Assembly: GCA_003281385.1 (NCBI GenBank)
Contig: QCCE01000006.1
Location: forward strand, 26,935 to 90,934
DNA: 64,000 bases
Direction of reading: 5' to 3'
Source: Prochlorococcus sp. AG-347-K17
GTDB taxonomy: Bacteria > Cyanobacteriota > Cyanobacteriia > PCC-6307 > Cyanobiaceae
Below the pieces are notes generated by a model. The model was not told where the DNA came from. It did not search any database and was given only the letters and a program-made list of their open reading frames with translations. The position numbers and the translations under genes were made by a program. The first letter of the stretch is position 1. The number at the start of each line of letters is the position of its first letter. This document shows positions 40,017-50,239 of this stretch, piece after piece.

Positions 40017-43000
40017 TCAGAATTCGTTTTTTTCAATTATTGAATCAGTATTAATAATTATGTTCTTTAAATTTTCAATGACATCTGATGAACAATTATT
40101 CCACATTTTTCTATTGACAATTTCAAGTAATCTTTGTGCAATATCTCTTAAAGCCCATGGATTATTCTCTAGAAAGAAATTCCTAAGATCTTGATTACAT
40201 AACCATGATTTATAAACTTGCTCATAACACCAATCTGAGACTACTTCAGTAGAAGCATCAAAAGCATATAAGTAATCTAATGTAGCTGAAAATTCAAATG
40301 CTCCTTTATAACCATTATCTTTCATTCCATTTATCCATTTAGGATTAAGTATTCTTGATATAACAACTTTATTAATTTCATCTTGTAATTTTGAAATTTT
40401 AGATAATCCAAATTTTGATAAATCACCATGATACATTTCAGGTAATTTACCGCTCAATTTTTTTACTGCTGAAGATAATCCACCCTGAAACTGATAATAA
40501 TCATCAGAATCTAAAATATCATGTTCCTTATTATCTTGGTTATGAACCACTAACTGCACATTTTTAAGAGCATTTTCTAAAGATTTTTTATCCTCTATAG
40601 GTTCAAGATTATCACTGTAAATCCACTTACTCCAATTAAGAAAAGATTCTCCAAAATCGTCAATATTTTCCCAATTAGAATTTGAAATTAGTTCTTGCAG
40701 ACCAGCTCCATATGAACCTGGCGCTGAACCAAATATACGATTAATTGAATCACCATCCCTTGATGCCCCAGCAAGAGGATTAAATTTATCATCCTCATTA
40801 ATATTAGAAACAAGATTTATTGCTTTAGAAGTTAATTTAACTAACTGTGGAAATGCATCTCTAAACATTCCCGAAATCCTTAAAGTAACATCAACCCTTG
40901 GCCTTTCGAGAACAGATAAAGGAATGATTTCTAGATCTACTACTCTTCTTGAAGGTCCATCCCAAATAGGCTGTACTCCTAATAAATATAGTATTTGACA
41001 AATGTCTTCACCACCATTTCTCATTGTGGATGTTGCCCATACAGATATTGCTATATTTTTTAAATCTTCTCCATTATCTTGTTTGTATAAATCAAGTATT
41101 TGTGAAGCGGATTGACAACCAACACTCCATGCTGATTCAGTTGGTAGTCCTCTCGAATCAACTGAAAAGAAATTTTTACCAGTGGGTAAAGCTTCAGTTT
41201 TACCTCTAGTAGGGGCTCCAGATGGACCACTTTTTACGTATTGTCCATTTAATGAATTAATAAATGATAATTTCTCATTATATGAGGAATTAATGATTGG
41301 ATATAGAATCTCGTTTTTTAATAATAAAAAATACTTATTGTGTTTTTTTTCATTAAAGAAATAGTCTATTATTTTTCGATTTTTATATTTTTCTAGATTT
41401 TTTATATTGGTATTCTTTTTGTAAAAAAACAAATATATTAAATACTTTGCTTGGTGTTCCAAAAAATCAATAGCCATTCTAAAGTTTAAAATGTTTTTGT
41501 TGGAAAAAGTCAATAATATTTTTTTATCCTTTTCACTTAACTTTTGATCATATTTATTTGTCCAAGGATCCAAATCTAGTTTTAAATGTTTTGCTATATA
41601 TTGAACAATCCCAATTCGATTGGCATTTGGCACTCTAGCGATACACAAGAATAAATTTATTTCATTAATGTCATTCTGCCTATTACCAAAAATATGCAAA
41701 CCTGTCCTAATTTGAGATTCTTTAATTTTGCAAAGAAAAGAATCAATCTCTTCAATTTGATTATTTTTATTATTTAAAGTAATTTCGTTAAAATCTTTTT
41801 TAATTAAATCAAAAATGGATTTTTCTATAATTTCAATCCGATTAGAATCTAATAATTTTGCTTCAAAATATTCGTCTAAATAATTTTCTAATATTGAATA
41901 TTTTCCATATAATTCTGACCTATCCAAAGGAGGGGTTAAATGATCAATAATTGTTGCAGCAATTCTTCTTTTAGCTTGGGATCCTTCTCCAGGATCATTT
42001 ACGATAAAAGGATATATGTTTGGTATTGCTGGACAAATAATATTTGGAAAACATTTATTGCTGAGACCTACAGATTTGCCAGGTAACCATTCAACAGTCC
42101 CATGTTTACCAATATGGCAAATAGCATTTGCGTTAAAAACTTTTTCAATCCAAAAATATTGTGCTAAATATCTATGGGGAGGTGGAAGATCGGGAGAATG
42201 AATATCTCTATCAGTGAAAGCGTCATAACCTCGTTGAGGTTGAATCAATAATGTTATTTTTCCAAATCTAATACCATTTATTGAGAAGCCTTCATTATCA
42301 AGATCGATCGCTTCTGATGGTTTGCCCCAACGGTTAATAATAATATTTTTTGGTTCAAGTTCTAAATAATTCCAATATTTTAAATATTCACTTAGTGGTA
42401 AATAATCTAATGGTTTATTATTTTGAGATTCAAGATCATTAGTTCTAGTTTTTATAAGTATTGACATTAATTCCGAAGAATCTTGAGGATAATTACAAGA
42501 TCCAAGATCATAACCTTCTTCTTTTAACCAGTTAAGAATATTTATTATCGAAGATGGTGTATTAAGACCAACACCATTACCTATTCTTCCATTCTTTACT
42601 GGATAATTACTTATTATTAAACAAATTTTTTTATCAAAATTATTAAGTTTTTGAAGTTTTACATAATTTGTTGCGAATTTTGAAATCCACTTAATACCAA
42701 CTTGATCAGCTTTGTAACTAGTTATTTCACTGTAGAGTGTATTTTTTTTGGAAATTAATTCTTTAAATGCTGAAGGGATAGTAGTAATTCTTCCATCAAA
42801 TTCGGGAATAATTATTTGCATTAATAAATCAGATGAATTCATTCCAATGGATGAACATAACCAATTTTTTCTTGATCTATTAGAAGAAAGAAGCTGTAAA
42901 ATTGGAATTTTAAGAGAAGTAAAAATATTTGTAGAATTTTCAATTAAATCGTTATTTTTGATTTGAGATGAAGAAAATGAAGTTGTGGTAATTATTAGTT

Positions 43001-43754
43001 TAATATCTTCTTTTTTAAAAATCTCAATCAATTTCTTTTGAATAATATGATCTTTTAGTGTTGAAATAAAAAATGTTTTAGGCGACAGTCCGCATTTTCT
43101 TAATTGCAAGTTAAGCTTTTCGTTTACTTCAATTTCATTTGCTAAAAAAAGTGACTTATAGGAAATTATTCCAATTTTTTCGCCTTTTTCAATTTTCCAA
43201 TCATGTAAATAAGGATCTGCATAATAAGTTATATTTAAAAACTTATCCGGAATTAATGTCTCATCTATCTCTAGATAGTTTAAACAATTAAGAAATTTTC
43301 TATAATTATCTAGTCCCCCAGATCTTAATAATCTAGAAATATTTAATGCAATATTTTTATCTATAGTACTTAGTTCACATAAGGGAACTTCCTGATCAAT
43401 AGTACCTGATAGGATTAATAACTTTCTTTTTTTATTAGCTTCTTGCCAATTTATAAGTTGTTCAATTCCATAGTTCCATGTACCTTTGTCTCCAAATATT
43501 CTAAGTACGACTACTTTTGCATAATTAATTGTTTTTAATAAATAATTATCTATTTGAGCTGAGGAATTTAAATTAGAAATTTCTAAAGCTCTTATATTAT
43601 TTTTTAATGAATCAAATTCTTTTTCTAACAATAAGTTCGATATTAGATTTAAATCAGCTTTGGCACTTGTTATATAAATAAAATCTGCCACTGGTTGCTC
43701 AATTAAATCATCCTTATTCTTTTCATTTCCTGCTATATTTAATATCCTGTGCAT
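40017..43754 (-). CDS. cobN: Cobaltochelatase subunit CobN
   Basis: Large subunit that inserts cobalt into hydrogenobyrinate a,c-diamide in aerobic B12 synthesis. 1245 residues; homologous to ChlH of Mg-chelatase but shorter and with the CobN blocks HIGKHGTVEWLPGKSVGLS and FFSVDSRGLPTESAW followed by APGSYGAGLQELI. The H-subunit paralogue ChlH (about 1330 residues) is the main alternative. Single gene on the minus strand; no cobalamin riboswitch in the 66-base upstream gap. Confidence 0.93.
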   Translation of the reverse strand: MHRILNIAGNEKNKDDLIEQPVADFIYITSAKADLNLISNLLLEKEFDSLKNNIRALEISNLNSSAQIDNYLLKTINYAKVVVLRIFGDKGTWNYGIEQLINWQEANKKRKLLILSGTIDQEVPLCELSTIDKNIALNISRLLRSGGLDNYRKFLNCLNYLEIDETLIPDKFLNITYYADPYLHDWKIEKGEKIGIISYKSLFLANEIEVNEKLNLQLRKCGLSPKTFFISTLKDHIIQKKLIEIFKKEDIKLIITTTSFSSSQIKNNDLIENSTNIFTSLKIPILQLLSSNRSRKNWLCSSIGMNSSDLLMQIIIPEFDGRITTIPSAFKELISKKNTLYSEITSYKADQVGIKWISKFATNYVKLQKLNNFDKKICLIISNYPVKNGRIGNGVGLNTPSSIINILNWLKEEGYDLGSCNYPQDSSELMSILIKTRTNDLESQNNKPLDYLPLSEYLKYWNYLELEPKNIIINRWGKPSEAIDLDNEGFSINGIRFGKITLLIQPQRGYDAFTDRDIHSPDLPPPHRYLAQYFWIEKVFNANAICHIGKHGTVEWLPGKSVGLSNKCFPNIICPAIPNIYPFIVNDPGEGSQAKRRIAATIIDHLTPPLDRSELYGKYSILENYLDEYFEAKLLDSNRIEIIEKSIFDLIKKDFNEITLNNKNNQIEEIDSFLCKIKESQIRTGLHIFGNRQNDINEINLFLCIARVPNANRIGIVQYIAKHLKLDLDPWTNKYDQKLSEKDKKILLTFSNKNILNFRMAIDFLEHQAKYLIYLFFYKKNTNIKNLEKYKNRKIIDYFFNEKKHNKYFLLLKNEILYPIINSSYNEKLSFINSLNGQYVKSGPSGAPTRGKTEALPTGKNFFSVDSRGLPTESAWSVGCQSASQILDLYKQDNGEDLKNIAISVWATSTMRNGGEDICQILYLLGVQPIWDGPSRRVVDLEIIPLSVLERPRVDVTLRISGMFRDAFPQLVKLTSKAINLVSNINEDDKFNPLAGASRDGDSINRIFGSAPGSYGAGLQELISNSNWENIDDFGESFLNWSKWIYSDNLEPIEDKKSLENALKNVQLVVHNQDNKEHDILDSDDYYQFQGGLSSAVKKLSGKLPEMYHGDLSKFGLSKISKLQDEINKVVISRILNPKWINGMKDNGYKGAFEFSATLDYLYAFDASTEVVSDWCYEQVYKSWLCNQDLRNFFLENNPWALRDIAQRLLEIVNRKMWNNCSSDVIENLKNIIINTDSIIEKNEF

Positions 43755-43820
43755 TTTTATATATAAATAAGGTTTAGAATACGTAAGTAGGATAAAACAA
43801 GTTTACCTTAATTAAATAAA

Positions 43821-44738
43821 TTGAATATGCATGAATTTCTTCCATACGCCTGGTTCGAAGGTAAATGTATTCCATTTAAAGAAGCAAAAATATCAATAGC
43901 TACTCATGCACTTCACTATGGTACTGCTGCATTTGGAGGAATGAGAGCGATACCTAACCCTTCAAATAAAGAAGAATTTCTTTTGTTTAGAACTGATAAA
44001 CACATAAAAAGATTATCTCAAAGTGCAAAATTACTCTTAACTGATATTTCTGAAGAATATATTTTTAATGCCTTAGAAGAAGTTATAAAAAGAAACAAGC
44101 CAAAAAACCCTATTTATATAAGGCCATTTGTATATACAAGCGATTTAGGTATAGCTCCAAGGTTACACAATATTGAAACAGATTTCTTTGTTTATTGTAT
44201 TGAACTAGGAGATTATCTATCCCCAGATGGTGTTTCTTGTAGAATGAGTAGTTGGACTAGGCAGGAAGATAGATCTCTCCCATTGCGAGGTAAAATAAGT
44301 GGAGCTTATATTACTAGTTCATTAGCTAAAACAGAAGCTAGTTTATCGGGTTTTGATGAAGCTTTGCTACTAAATTCCAGTGGAAAGGTAAGCGAAGCTA
44401 GTGGTATGAATTTATTTATTGTAAGAAATGGAGAATTAATTACTCCAGGTGTTGATCAAGATATCCTTGAGGGGATTACTAGAGCTAGTGTAATTGAATT
44501 AGCAAAATCTTTTGGAATAAACGTAATTGAAAGGCCTGTTGATAAAACAGAATTATTAATAGCAGATGAAGTTTTTCTAACTGGTACAGCAGCAAAAATT
44601 ACACCAGTCAAAAAAATTGAATCAACTGAATTAAATGTTGAAAGACCATTAATGAATAAATTAAAAAGTAAACTAATAGAAATAACAGAAGGTCGTTCTC
44701 AAGACTATGATAATTGGGTAACCAGAATCTCAATATAA
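43821..44738 (+). CDS. ilvE: Branched-chain amino acid aminotransferase
   Basis: Fold-type IV PLP transaminase, last step for valine, leucine and isoleucine. ALHYGTAAFGGMRA near residues 30-43, PLP lysine Lys158 in RGKISGAYITSSLAK, and NSSGKVSEASGMNLFIV. 305 residues. It lies 19 bases upstream of metH and is probably in the same transcript; the start could be ATG 43821 or 43827 (MNMHEF). Confidence 0.94.
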   Translation: MNMHEFLPYAWFEGKCIPFKEAKISIATHALHYGTAAFGGMRAIPNPSNKEEFLLFRTDKHIKRLSQSAKLLLTDISEEYIFNALEEVIKRNKPKNPIYIRPFVYTSDLGIAPRLHNIETDFFVYCIELGDYLSPDGVSCRMSSWTRQEDRSLPLRGKISGAYITSSLAKTEASLSGFDEALLLNSSGKVSEASGMNLFIVRNGELITPGVDQDILEGITRASVIELAKSFGINVIERPVDKTELLIADEVFLTGTAAKITPVKKIESTELNVERPLMNKLKSKLIEITEGRSQDYDNWVTRISI

Positions 44739-44757
44739 AACTCGATTTTTGCAATAA

Positions 44758-47700
44758 ATGGAATCTTTCAGAACCTATCTAAATAGAGATGAAAAGCCAT
44801 TAATAATATTTGACGGGGGTACTGGAACATCTTTTCAGAACTTAAATCTTACTGCTGATGACTTTGGAGGAAAAGAATTAGAAGGTTGTAATGAAAACCT
44901 TGTTTTATCCTCACCAAAGGTAGTTGAAAAGGTTCATAATTCATTCTTAGAAGCAGGTTGTCATGTTATCGAAACTAATACTTTTGGAGCATCATCAATA
45001 GTCCTTGATGAATACGATATTGCTAATAAGGCATATGAGATAAATAAAAATGCTGCATTAATAGCAAAAAACGCTGCTGCCAAATATGCATCAGTTGATA
45101 AGCCAAGATTTGTTGCTGGTTCAATTGGACCAACCACTAAATTACCCACATTAGGTCATATAGATTTTGATGAATTAAAGGAATCATATAAAGAACAAAT
45201 ATATGGTCTTACTGATGGAGGAGTTGATCTTCTATTAATTGAAACTTGTCAGGATGTATTACAAATAAAAACTGCCTTATTAGCAACTAAAGAAGTACTT
45301 GATAGTAAAAATATAGATATACCTATAATGGTTTCTATAACAATGGAAACAACAGGTACTATGCTTGTTGGATCTGATATTGCCTCTGCATTAACAATAT
45401 TAGAGCCATTTAATATAGACATTCTTGGACTAAATTGTGCTACTGGTCCAGAACAAATGAAAGAACATATTAAATATTTGTCTGAAAATTCTCCCTTCTC
45501 TATAAGCTGTATTCCCAATGCAGGACTTCCTGAAAATATTGGCGGAGTAGCTCACTACAGATTAACGCCAATAGAATTAAAGATGCAGTTAATGAATTTT
45601 ATATACGACTTTAATGTTCAATTAATAGGTGGATGTTGTGGGACAACACCTGAACATATTAAATATCTTTCTTCAATAATCGATGAAATTATTGATAACG
45701 AAAGGTCTAACAAAAAAGTTAGAAACAATTTAAGTTGTTATATTCCTTCTGCATCATCAATATATAATTCTGTCCCGTACAAACAAGAAAATTCTATCTT
45801 GATTGTAGGAGAGAGATTAAATGCAAGTGGATCTAAAAAGGTAAGGGACTTATTAAATAACGACGATTGGGACGGCCTAGTTGCAATTGCCAAGCAACAA
45901 CAAAAAGAAAATGCACACGTTCTTGATGTGAATGTTGATTATGTAGGGAGAGACGGAGTGAAAGATATGAAAGAAATAACTTCACGACTAGTTACTAATA
46001 TAAATTTACCATTAATGATTGACTCTACAGATGCTGACAAAATGGAAAGTGGATTAAAGTCAGCTGGTGGAAAATGTATTATAAATTCAACCAATTACGA
46101 AGACGGTAATGAAAGGTTTGATCAGGTTCTAAATTTAGCCTTGGGGTATGGTTCAGGTCTTGTTGTCGGAACTATTGATGAAGATGGAATGGCAAGGAAT
46201 GCAAATAAAAAATATGACATTGCTAAACGAGCGATTAATAGAGCCAGGGAATCTGATTTGTCTGATTATGAGCTCTTTTTTGATCCATTAGCTCTGCCAA
46301 TATCTACTGGTATAGAAGAAGATAGATCAAACGCTAAAGAGACAATTACTGCAATATCAAAAATTCGTGAAAATTTCCCAGAGACGCATATCATACTGGG
46401 GATATCAAACATTAGTTTTGGTCTTTCACCATTATCAAGAATTAATCTAAATTCAATATTTTTAGATGAATGCATTAAAGCAGGATTGGATTCTGCTATC
46501 ATCGCACCAAATAAAATTTTGCCATTATCGAAAATTTCTGATGAAACTAAAAAGATTTGCTTAGATTTGATATATGACAAAAGAGAATTTGAAAATGATA
46601 TTTGTATTTATGATCCATTAGTTGAATTAACAAAAGCTTTTCAAGATTTATCTATTCAAGATTTCAAAAAAGCATCTTCAGAAAATAAAAATCTAACTTT
46701 GGAAGAAAGTCTAAAAAATCATATTATTGATGGAGAAAAAATAGGTTTAGAGGATCAATTAAATAAAGCGTTAAAAAAATATAAACCTCTTGAAATAATT
46801 AATACTTTTTTACTAGATGGGATGAAAGTTGTAGGCGATTTATTTGGCTCAGGTCAAATGCAACTGCCATTTGTACTACAATCCGCTGAAACAATGAAAT
46901 TTGCCGTTTCAATTTTAGAACCACATATGGAAACTGTAGATGAAAAAATATCAAATGGAAAAATCTTAATTGCAACTGTCAAAGGGGATGTTCATGATAT
47001 TGGAAAAAATTTGGTTGATATAATACTCACAAATAATGGATATGAAGTAATAAATCTTGGAATAAAGCAAGATGTTTCAGCGATTATTGATGCACAAAAA
47101 AAACACAATGCTGATTGCATCGCTATGAGCGGTTTGCTTGTTAAATCAACAGCTTTTATGAAAGATAATTTAGAGGCTTTTAACAATGAAGATATTAGTG
47201 TACCAGTAATATTAGGAGGCGCAGCGTTAACCCCAAAATTTGTGAATGAGGACTGCAGCAAAATATATAAAGGGAAAATATTGTACGGAAAAGATGCGTT
47301 CACTGATCTGAAATTTATGAATGCATATATGGATAATAAAAAAAAGGGTAATTGGTCAAATACACAGGGTTTCATTGACGATGAAGGTATAAATATTAAT
47401 TTAGCCTCATCAAAATCCAATTCTCAAGCTGTTAAAAAATCATTATCCATACAAACCAAGACTTCCAACTTAAATTTAAAAGAAAATCTTTTAAGATCTA
47501 AATTTATAAATGAAGAAGAACCTATTCAAGCTCCTTTCTTGGGATCGAAAGTCTTACAAGAAGTTGATATAGATTTAACTAAATTAATTTTTTATTTAGA
47601 TACAAAAGCTCTATTTAGCGGACAATGGCAAATAAAAAAGGGGAAAAACCAAAGCGTAGATGAATACAATTACTATTTGGAATCATACGCTAAACCGTTG

Positions 47701-48324
47701 TTAGATAAATGGTTAGAGACAATTATAGAAAAAAAACTTATTTCACCCAAAGCAGTATATGGATATTTCAGATGCGGGAGAAAAGATAATAGTATTTTTT
47801 TATTTGATGATAAATCATTAAATAAAATTTCCCAATTTAATTTTCCAAGACAAAAATCTGGGAATAATCTATGCATAGCTGATTTCTATTGCGATTTAAA
47901 AAATGATAAACCTATAGATATATTTCCTATGCAGGCAGTAACGATGGGCAATATAGCTAGTGAATATTCTCAAAAATTATTTAAAGAAGATAAATATAGC
48001 GATTATTTATTATTCCATGGACTTACAGTACAATTAGCAGAAGCTCTAGCTGAGTATGTCCATGCATTAATTCGTATTGAATGTGGGTTTATGACTGAAG
48101 AACCAGAGAAAAATAAAGAAATACTAGCTCAAAAGTATAGAGGAGCGAGATATTCTTTTGGATATCCTGCATGTCCAAAAGTATCTGATTCAAACATACA
48201 ATTATCATTGTTGGATGCAAAAAGAATTAACTTGACGATGGATGAATCTGAACAGCTTCATCCAGAACAAAGTACAACAGCAATTATTTCACTACACTCA
48301 AAAGCTAAATATTTCAGCGCTTAA
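44758..48324 (+). CDS. metH: Cobalamin-dependent methionine synthase
   Basis: Methylates homocysteine from methyltetrahydrofolate through B12. Domains in order: homocysteine-binding (1-~330; zinc cysteines in GLNCATG and GGCCGTTPEH), pterin-binding (~345-620; DVNVDYVGRDG), B12-cap and cobalamin-binding (~660-870; DVHDIG with ligand His746), and the SAM-activation domain (~910-1188; RGARYSFGYPACP). 1188 residues, complete. With cobN and cobU it ties the window to B12 use. Confidence 0.98.
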   Translation: MESFRTYLNRDEKPLIIFDGGTGTSFQNLNLTADDFGGKELEGCNENLVLSSPKVVEKVHNSFLEAGCHVIETNTFGASSIVLDEYDIANKAYEINKNAALIAKNAAAKYASVDKPRFVAGSIGPTTKLPTLGHIDFDELKESYKEQIYGLTDGGVDLLLIETCQDVLQIKTALLATKEVLDSKNIDIPIMVSITMETTGTMLVGSDIASALTILEPFNIDILGLNCATGPEQMKEHIKYLSENSPFSISCIPNAGLPENIGGVAHYRLTPIELKMQLMNFIYDFNVQLIGGCCGTTPEHIKYLSSIIDEIIDNERSNKKVRNNLSCYIPSASSIYNSVPYKQENSILIVGERLNASGSKKVRDLLNNDDWDGLVAIAKQQQKENAHVLDVNVDYVGRDGVKDMKEITSRLVTNINLPLMIDSTDADKMESGLKSAGGKCIINSTNYEDGNERFDQVLNLALGYGSGLVVGTIDEDGMARNANKKYDIAKRAINRARESDLSDYELFFDPLALPISTGIEEDRSNAKETITAISKIRENFPETHIILGISNISFGLSPLSRINLNSIFLDECIKAGLDSAIIAPNKILPLSKISDETKKICLDLIYDKREFENDICIYDPLVELTKAFQDLSIQDFKKASSENKNLTLEESLKNHIIDGEKIGLEDQLNKALKKYKPLEIINTFLLDGMKVVGDLFGSGQMQLPFVLQSAETMKFAVSILEPHMETVDEKISNGKILIATVKGDVHDIGKNLVDIILTNNGYEVINLGIKQDVSAIIDAQKKHNADCIAMSGLLVKSTAFMKDNLEAFNNEDISVPVILGGAALTPKFVNEDCSKIYKGKILYGKDAFTDLKFMNAYMDNKKKGNWSNTQGFIDDEGININLASSKSNSQAVKKSLSIQTKTSNLNLKENLLRSKFINEEEPIQAPFLGSKVLQEVDIDLTKLIFYLDTKALFSGQWQIKKGKNQSVDEYNYYLESYAKPLLDKWLETIIEKKLISPKAVYGYFRCGRKDNSIFLFDDKSLNKISQFNFPRQKSGNNLCIADFYCDLKNDKPIDIFPMQAVTMGNIASEYSQKLFKEDKYSDYLLFHGLTVQLAEALAEYVHALIRIECGFMTEEPEKNKEILAQKYRGARYSFGYPACPKVSDSNIQLSLLDAKRINLTMDESEQLHPEQSTTAIISLHSKAKYFSA

Positions 48325-48333
48325 GCTAAATCT

Positions 48334-48552
48334 TTAATTGTTTTCTAAATAATTAATAATTTCTTCTTGAAGTTCTTCCATTGTTTCATTATCACCAAGA
48401 TCAAGTCCTTCACCAGCTGCATCCTGTGTTAATTCAAGATAATATGAAGCACCATCACTGGATAAAAATTCTAATGCAGAAGTTTCTTCACTATCTTTAA
48501 AAGCATCATAAAGAGCTCTAAATGCTATGTTTTCAGTATAGTCCCAATCCAT
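48334..48552 (-). CDS. Small acidic conserved protein, 72 aa
   Basis: 72 residues, strongly acidic, no membrane segment. N-terminal WDYTENIAFRALYDAFKDS then LEFLSSDGASYYLEL and an acidic C-terminal helix. I do not recognise a named domain, though the style is that of a conserved picocyanobacterial protein. Convergent with metH, 9 bases between stops. Confidence 0.75.
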   Translation of the reverse strand: MDWDYTENIAFRALYDAFKDSEETSALEFLSSDGASYYLELTQDAAGEGLDLGDNETMEELQEEIINYLENN

Positions 48553-48649
48553 ATTGAAAAAAACCTTATTAGAATTATTACCTCCTTACCCCCCATACTC
48601 GTCAACCTTTTTTAAAGAAATGTTGGTGTTTTATTATTATTAAAAAAAC

Positions 48650-49033
48650 ATGACCATAAATAATCAAGTTCAACTTAATGTCCTAGGAGAAAAAATTGAG
48701 GTTTGTAGTTGTGCGCCTATGACAGGCTGGTTTAGAGATGGGTTTTGCAACTACAACAAAAATGATGGGGGGAATCATTCTATATGTTGTGTAATGGATG
48801 AAAATTTCCTGAAATATAGTAAATCACAAGGTAATGATTTAATAACCCCCATGCCTATTTATTCCTTCCCAGGACTAAAGGAAGGTGATCATTGGTGTAT
48901 TTGCTTAGATAGATGGAAACAAGCATTATTAGACGGACTTGCTCCTAAAGTCATTTTGGAATCAACAAATATTGTAGTCTTAGAATCAGTACCTCTAGAA
49001 AAATTGAAAGAATATCAATTTAATAAAAATTAA
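48650..49033 (+). CDS. DUF2237 protein
   Basis: 127 residues with the DUF2237 pattern: CSCAPMTGWFRDGFC, NHSICCVMD, GNDLITPMP, FPGLKEGDHWCICLDRWKQA. Six conserved cysteines (several as pairs) suggest metal or cluster binding, but none has been read from sequence with certainty. Function unknown; widespread in bacteria and algae. Confidence 0.85.
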   Translation: MTINNQVQLNVLGEKIEVCSCAPMTGWFRDGFCNYNKNDGGNHSICCVMDENFLKYSKSQGNDLITPMPIYSFPGLKEGDHWCICLDRWKQALLDGLAPKVILESTNIVVLESVPLEKLKEYQFNKN

Positions 49034-49082
49034 TTTAAATTTTAATATTTTTTTTAGAATGATAATGATAAGTATTATTTAA

Positions 49083-49913
49083 ATGAGTAAAGAGATATAT
49101 TGGAAAAAAGCTATAAAACAAACGCGTTTATCAATAGATAATAAATCGTTAATTCCTCTTGATACTAAAAATATTACAGCTGAATTATATAAAAAAAATG
49201 ATTTCATCATAAGAAAAGTTGATAGCTCAAAATTTAATAAAAAAGAACTTTATGGACCAAAGAAAAATCCATTTTGTCCATGGGAAAATAATTTGGAAAT
49301 TGATAAAATTGGTGATAATCATCACTTAATATTAAACAAGTACCCTGTACAAAAAGGACATTTTTTACTGATAACAAATACTTGGAAACCCCAAAATGGA
49401 TGGTTAGATATTAAAGATTGGAAAGCAATCCAAAAAGTAAATAAAGACACTAGTGGATTGTGGTTTTTCAATAGCTCTCCAAAAGCAGGAGCAAGTCAGC
49501 CACATAAGCATTTTCAGCTACTAAGAAGATCTACTGATGAGGCTTCTTGCCCACGAGAAAAATGGTTTTTAGAAATGAAATTTGATAAAGATAGTGATAA
49601 TAAGCTAAATAAAAATATTATTGTTTCGAAATTTAATTTTTTAGAAAATCCAATATCTCTCTTTGAATCATATTTAGAGCTATGTTATAGATTAGGAATC
49701 GGAGATCCCATTAGTGATAAAAAACCAAGGTACCCTTACAATTTCTTAATAACTAATAAATGGATAGCTATTATAAAAAGAAAAATTGATCATATCCATG
49801 GTTTTAGTATTAACGGTTTAGGATTCGCAGGGTATCTATTGGTAACTGAAAAATCTGATACAAATTATTTAAAGAAATTTGGACCTGAAAAACTTCTAGA
49901 AAGTTTTGTTTAA
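49083..49913 (+). CDS. Ap4A phosphorylase (ATP adenylyltransferase family)
   Basis: HIT-superfamily enzyme that degrades diadenosine tetraphosphate, a stress metabolite. The nucleotidyl-transfer histidines lie in SQPHKHFQLL, preceded by FFNSSPKAGA; the N-terminal NPFCPWENN block and LILNKYPVQKGHFLLIT match the family. 276 residues. Follows DUF2237 by 49 bases, probably same strand unit. Confidence 0.87.
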   Translation: MSKEIYWKKAIKQTRLSIDNKSLIPLDTKNITAELYKKNDFIIRKVDSSKFNKKELYGPKKNPFCPWENNLEIDKIGDNHHLILNKYPVQKGHFLLITNTWKPQNGWLDIKDWKAIQKVNKDTSGLWFFNSSPKAGASQPHKHFQLLRRSTDEASCPREKWFLEMKFDKDSDNKLNKNIIVSKFNFLENPISLFESYLELCYRLGIGDPISDKKPRYPYNFLITNKWIAIIKRKIDHIHGFSINGLGFAGYLLVTEKSDTNYLKKFGPEKLLESFV

Positions 49914-49916
49914 ATG

Positions 49917-50096
49917 CTAATTAGTTACTTCGGTATCGTTATCCCTGCTTATTTGGATTTCTAAAACTTCGATAGAAGCTGTTACGGAGGCAATTTTACG
50001 TTCGAGTGAGTCTTTAATATAATTGAGCATTTCTAACTTTTTATGTTGATAAAAACTCTTTTTTTCTTTAGATGATTTTAAATAACAATTAAACAT
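49917..50096 (-). CDS. Small helical protein, 59 aa
   Basis: ATG at 50094-50096, stop TAG at 49917-49919. MFNCYLKSSKEKKSFYQHKK leads into a predicted coiled-coil (MLNYIKDSLERKIASVTASIEVLEIQI). No known domain. Antisense-free gap between the Ap4A phosphorylase and RHH-J genes is otherwise unexplained, and the amphipathic pattern looks selected. It ends 3 bases past the phosphorylase stop. Confidence 0.65.
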   Translation of the reverse strand: MFNCYLKSSKEKKSFYQHKKLEMLNYIKDSLERKIASVTASIEVLEIQISRDNDTEVTN

Positions 50097-50239
50097 TTTT
50101 ATTTAATTATAAGTAAATTCTTAACTGACTTGTGACATCAAAATAAGTTGGTTTTAATTCAAAAACAATATTCCATGTGGACTTTAAATATTTTTTGAAT
50201 AAAATTAAATAAATTCCTTATCATTCAAGAAATATATTA

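Noticed and set aside
43755..43820. Possible cobalamin riboswitch upstream of cobN or metH
   Set aside because: Gaps of 66 and 19 bases are too short for the fold, and no conserved B12-box is seen.
46992..47420. 142-codon minus-strand ORF inside metH
   Set aside because: Antisense shadow of metH; the encoded sequence has no family pattern and metH is complete over it. Other antisense ORFs in metH are treated the same way.
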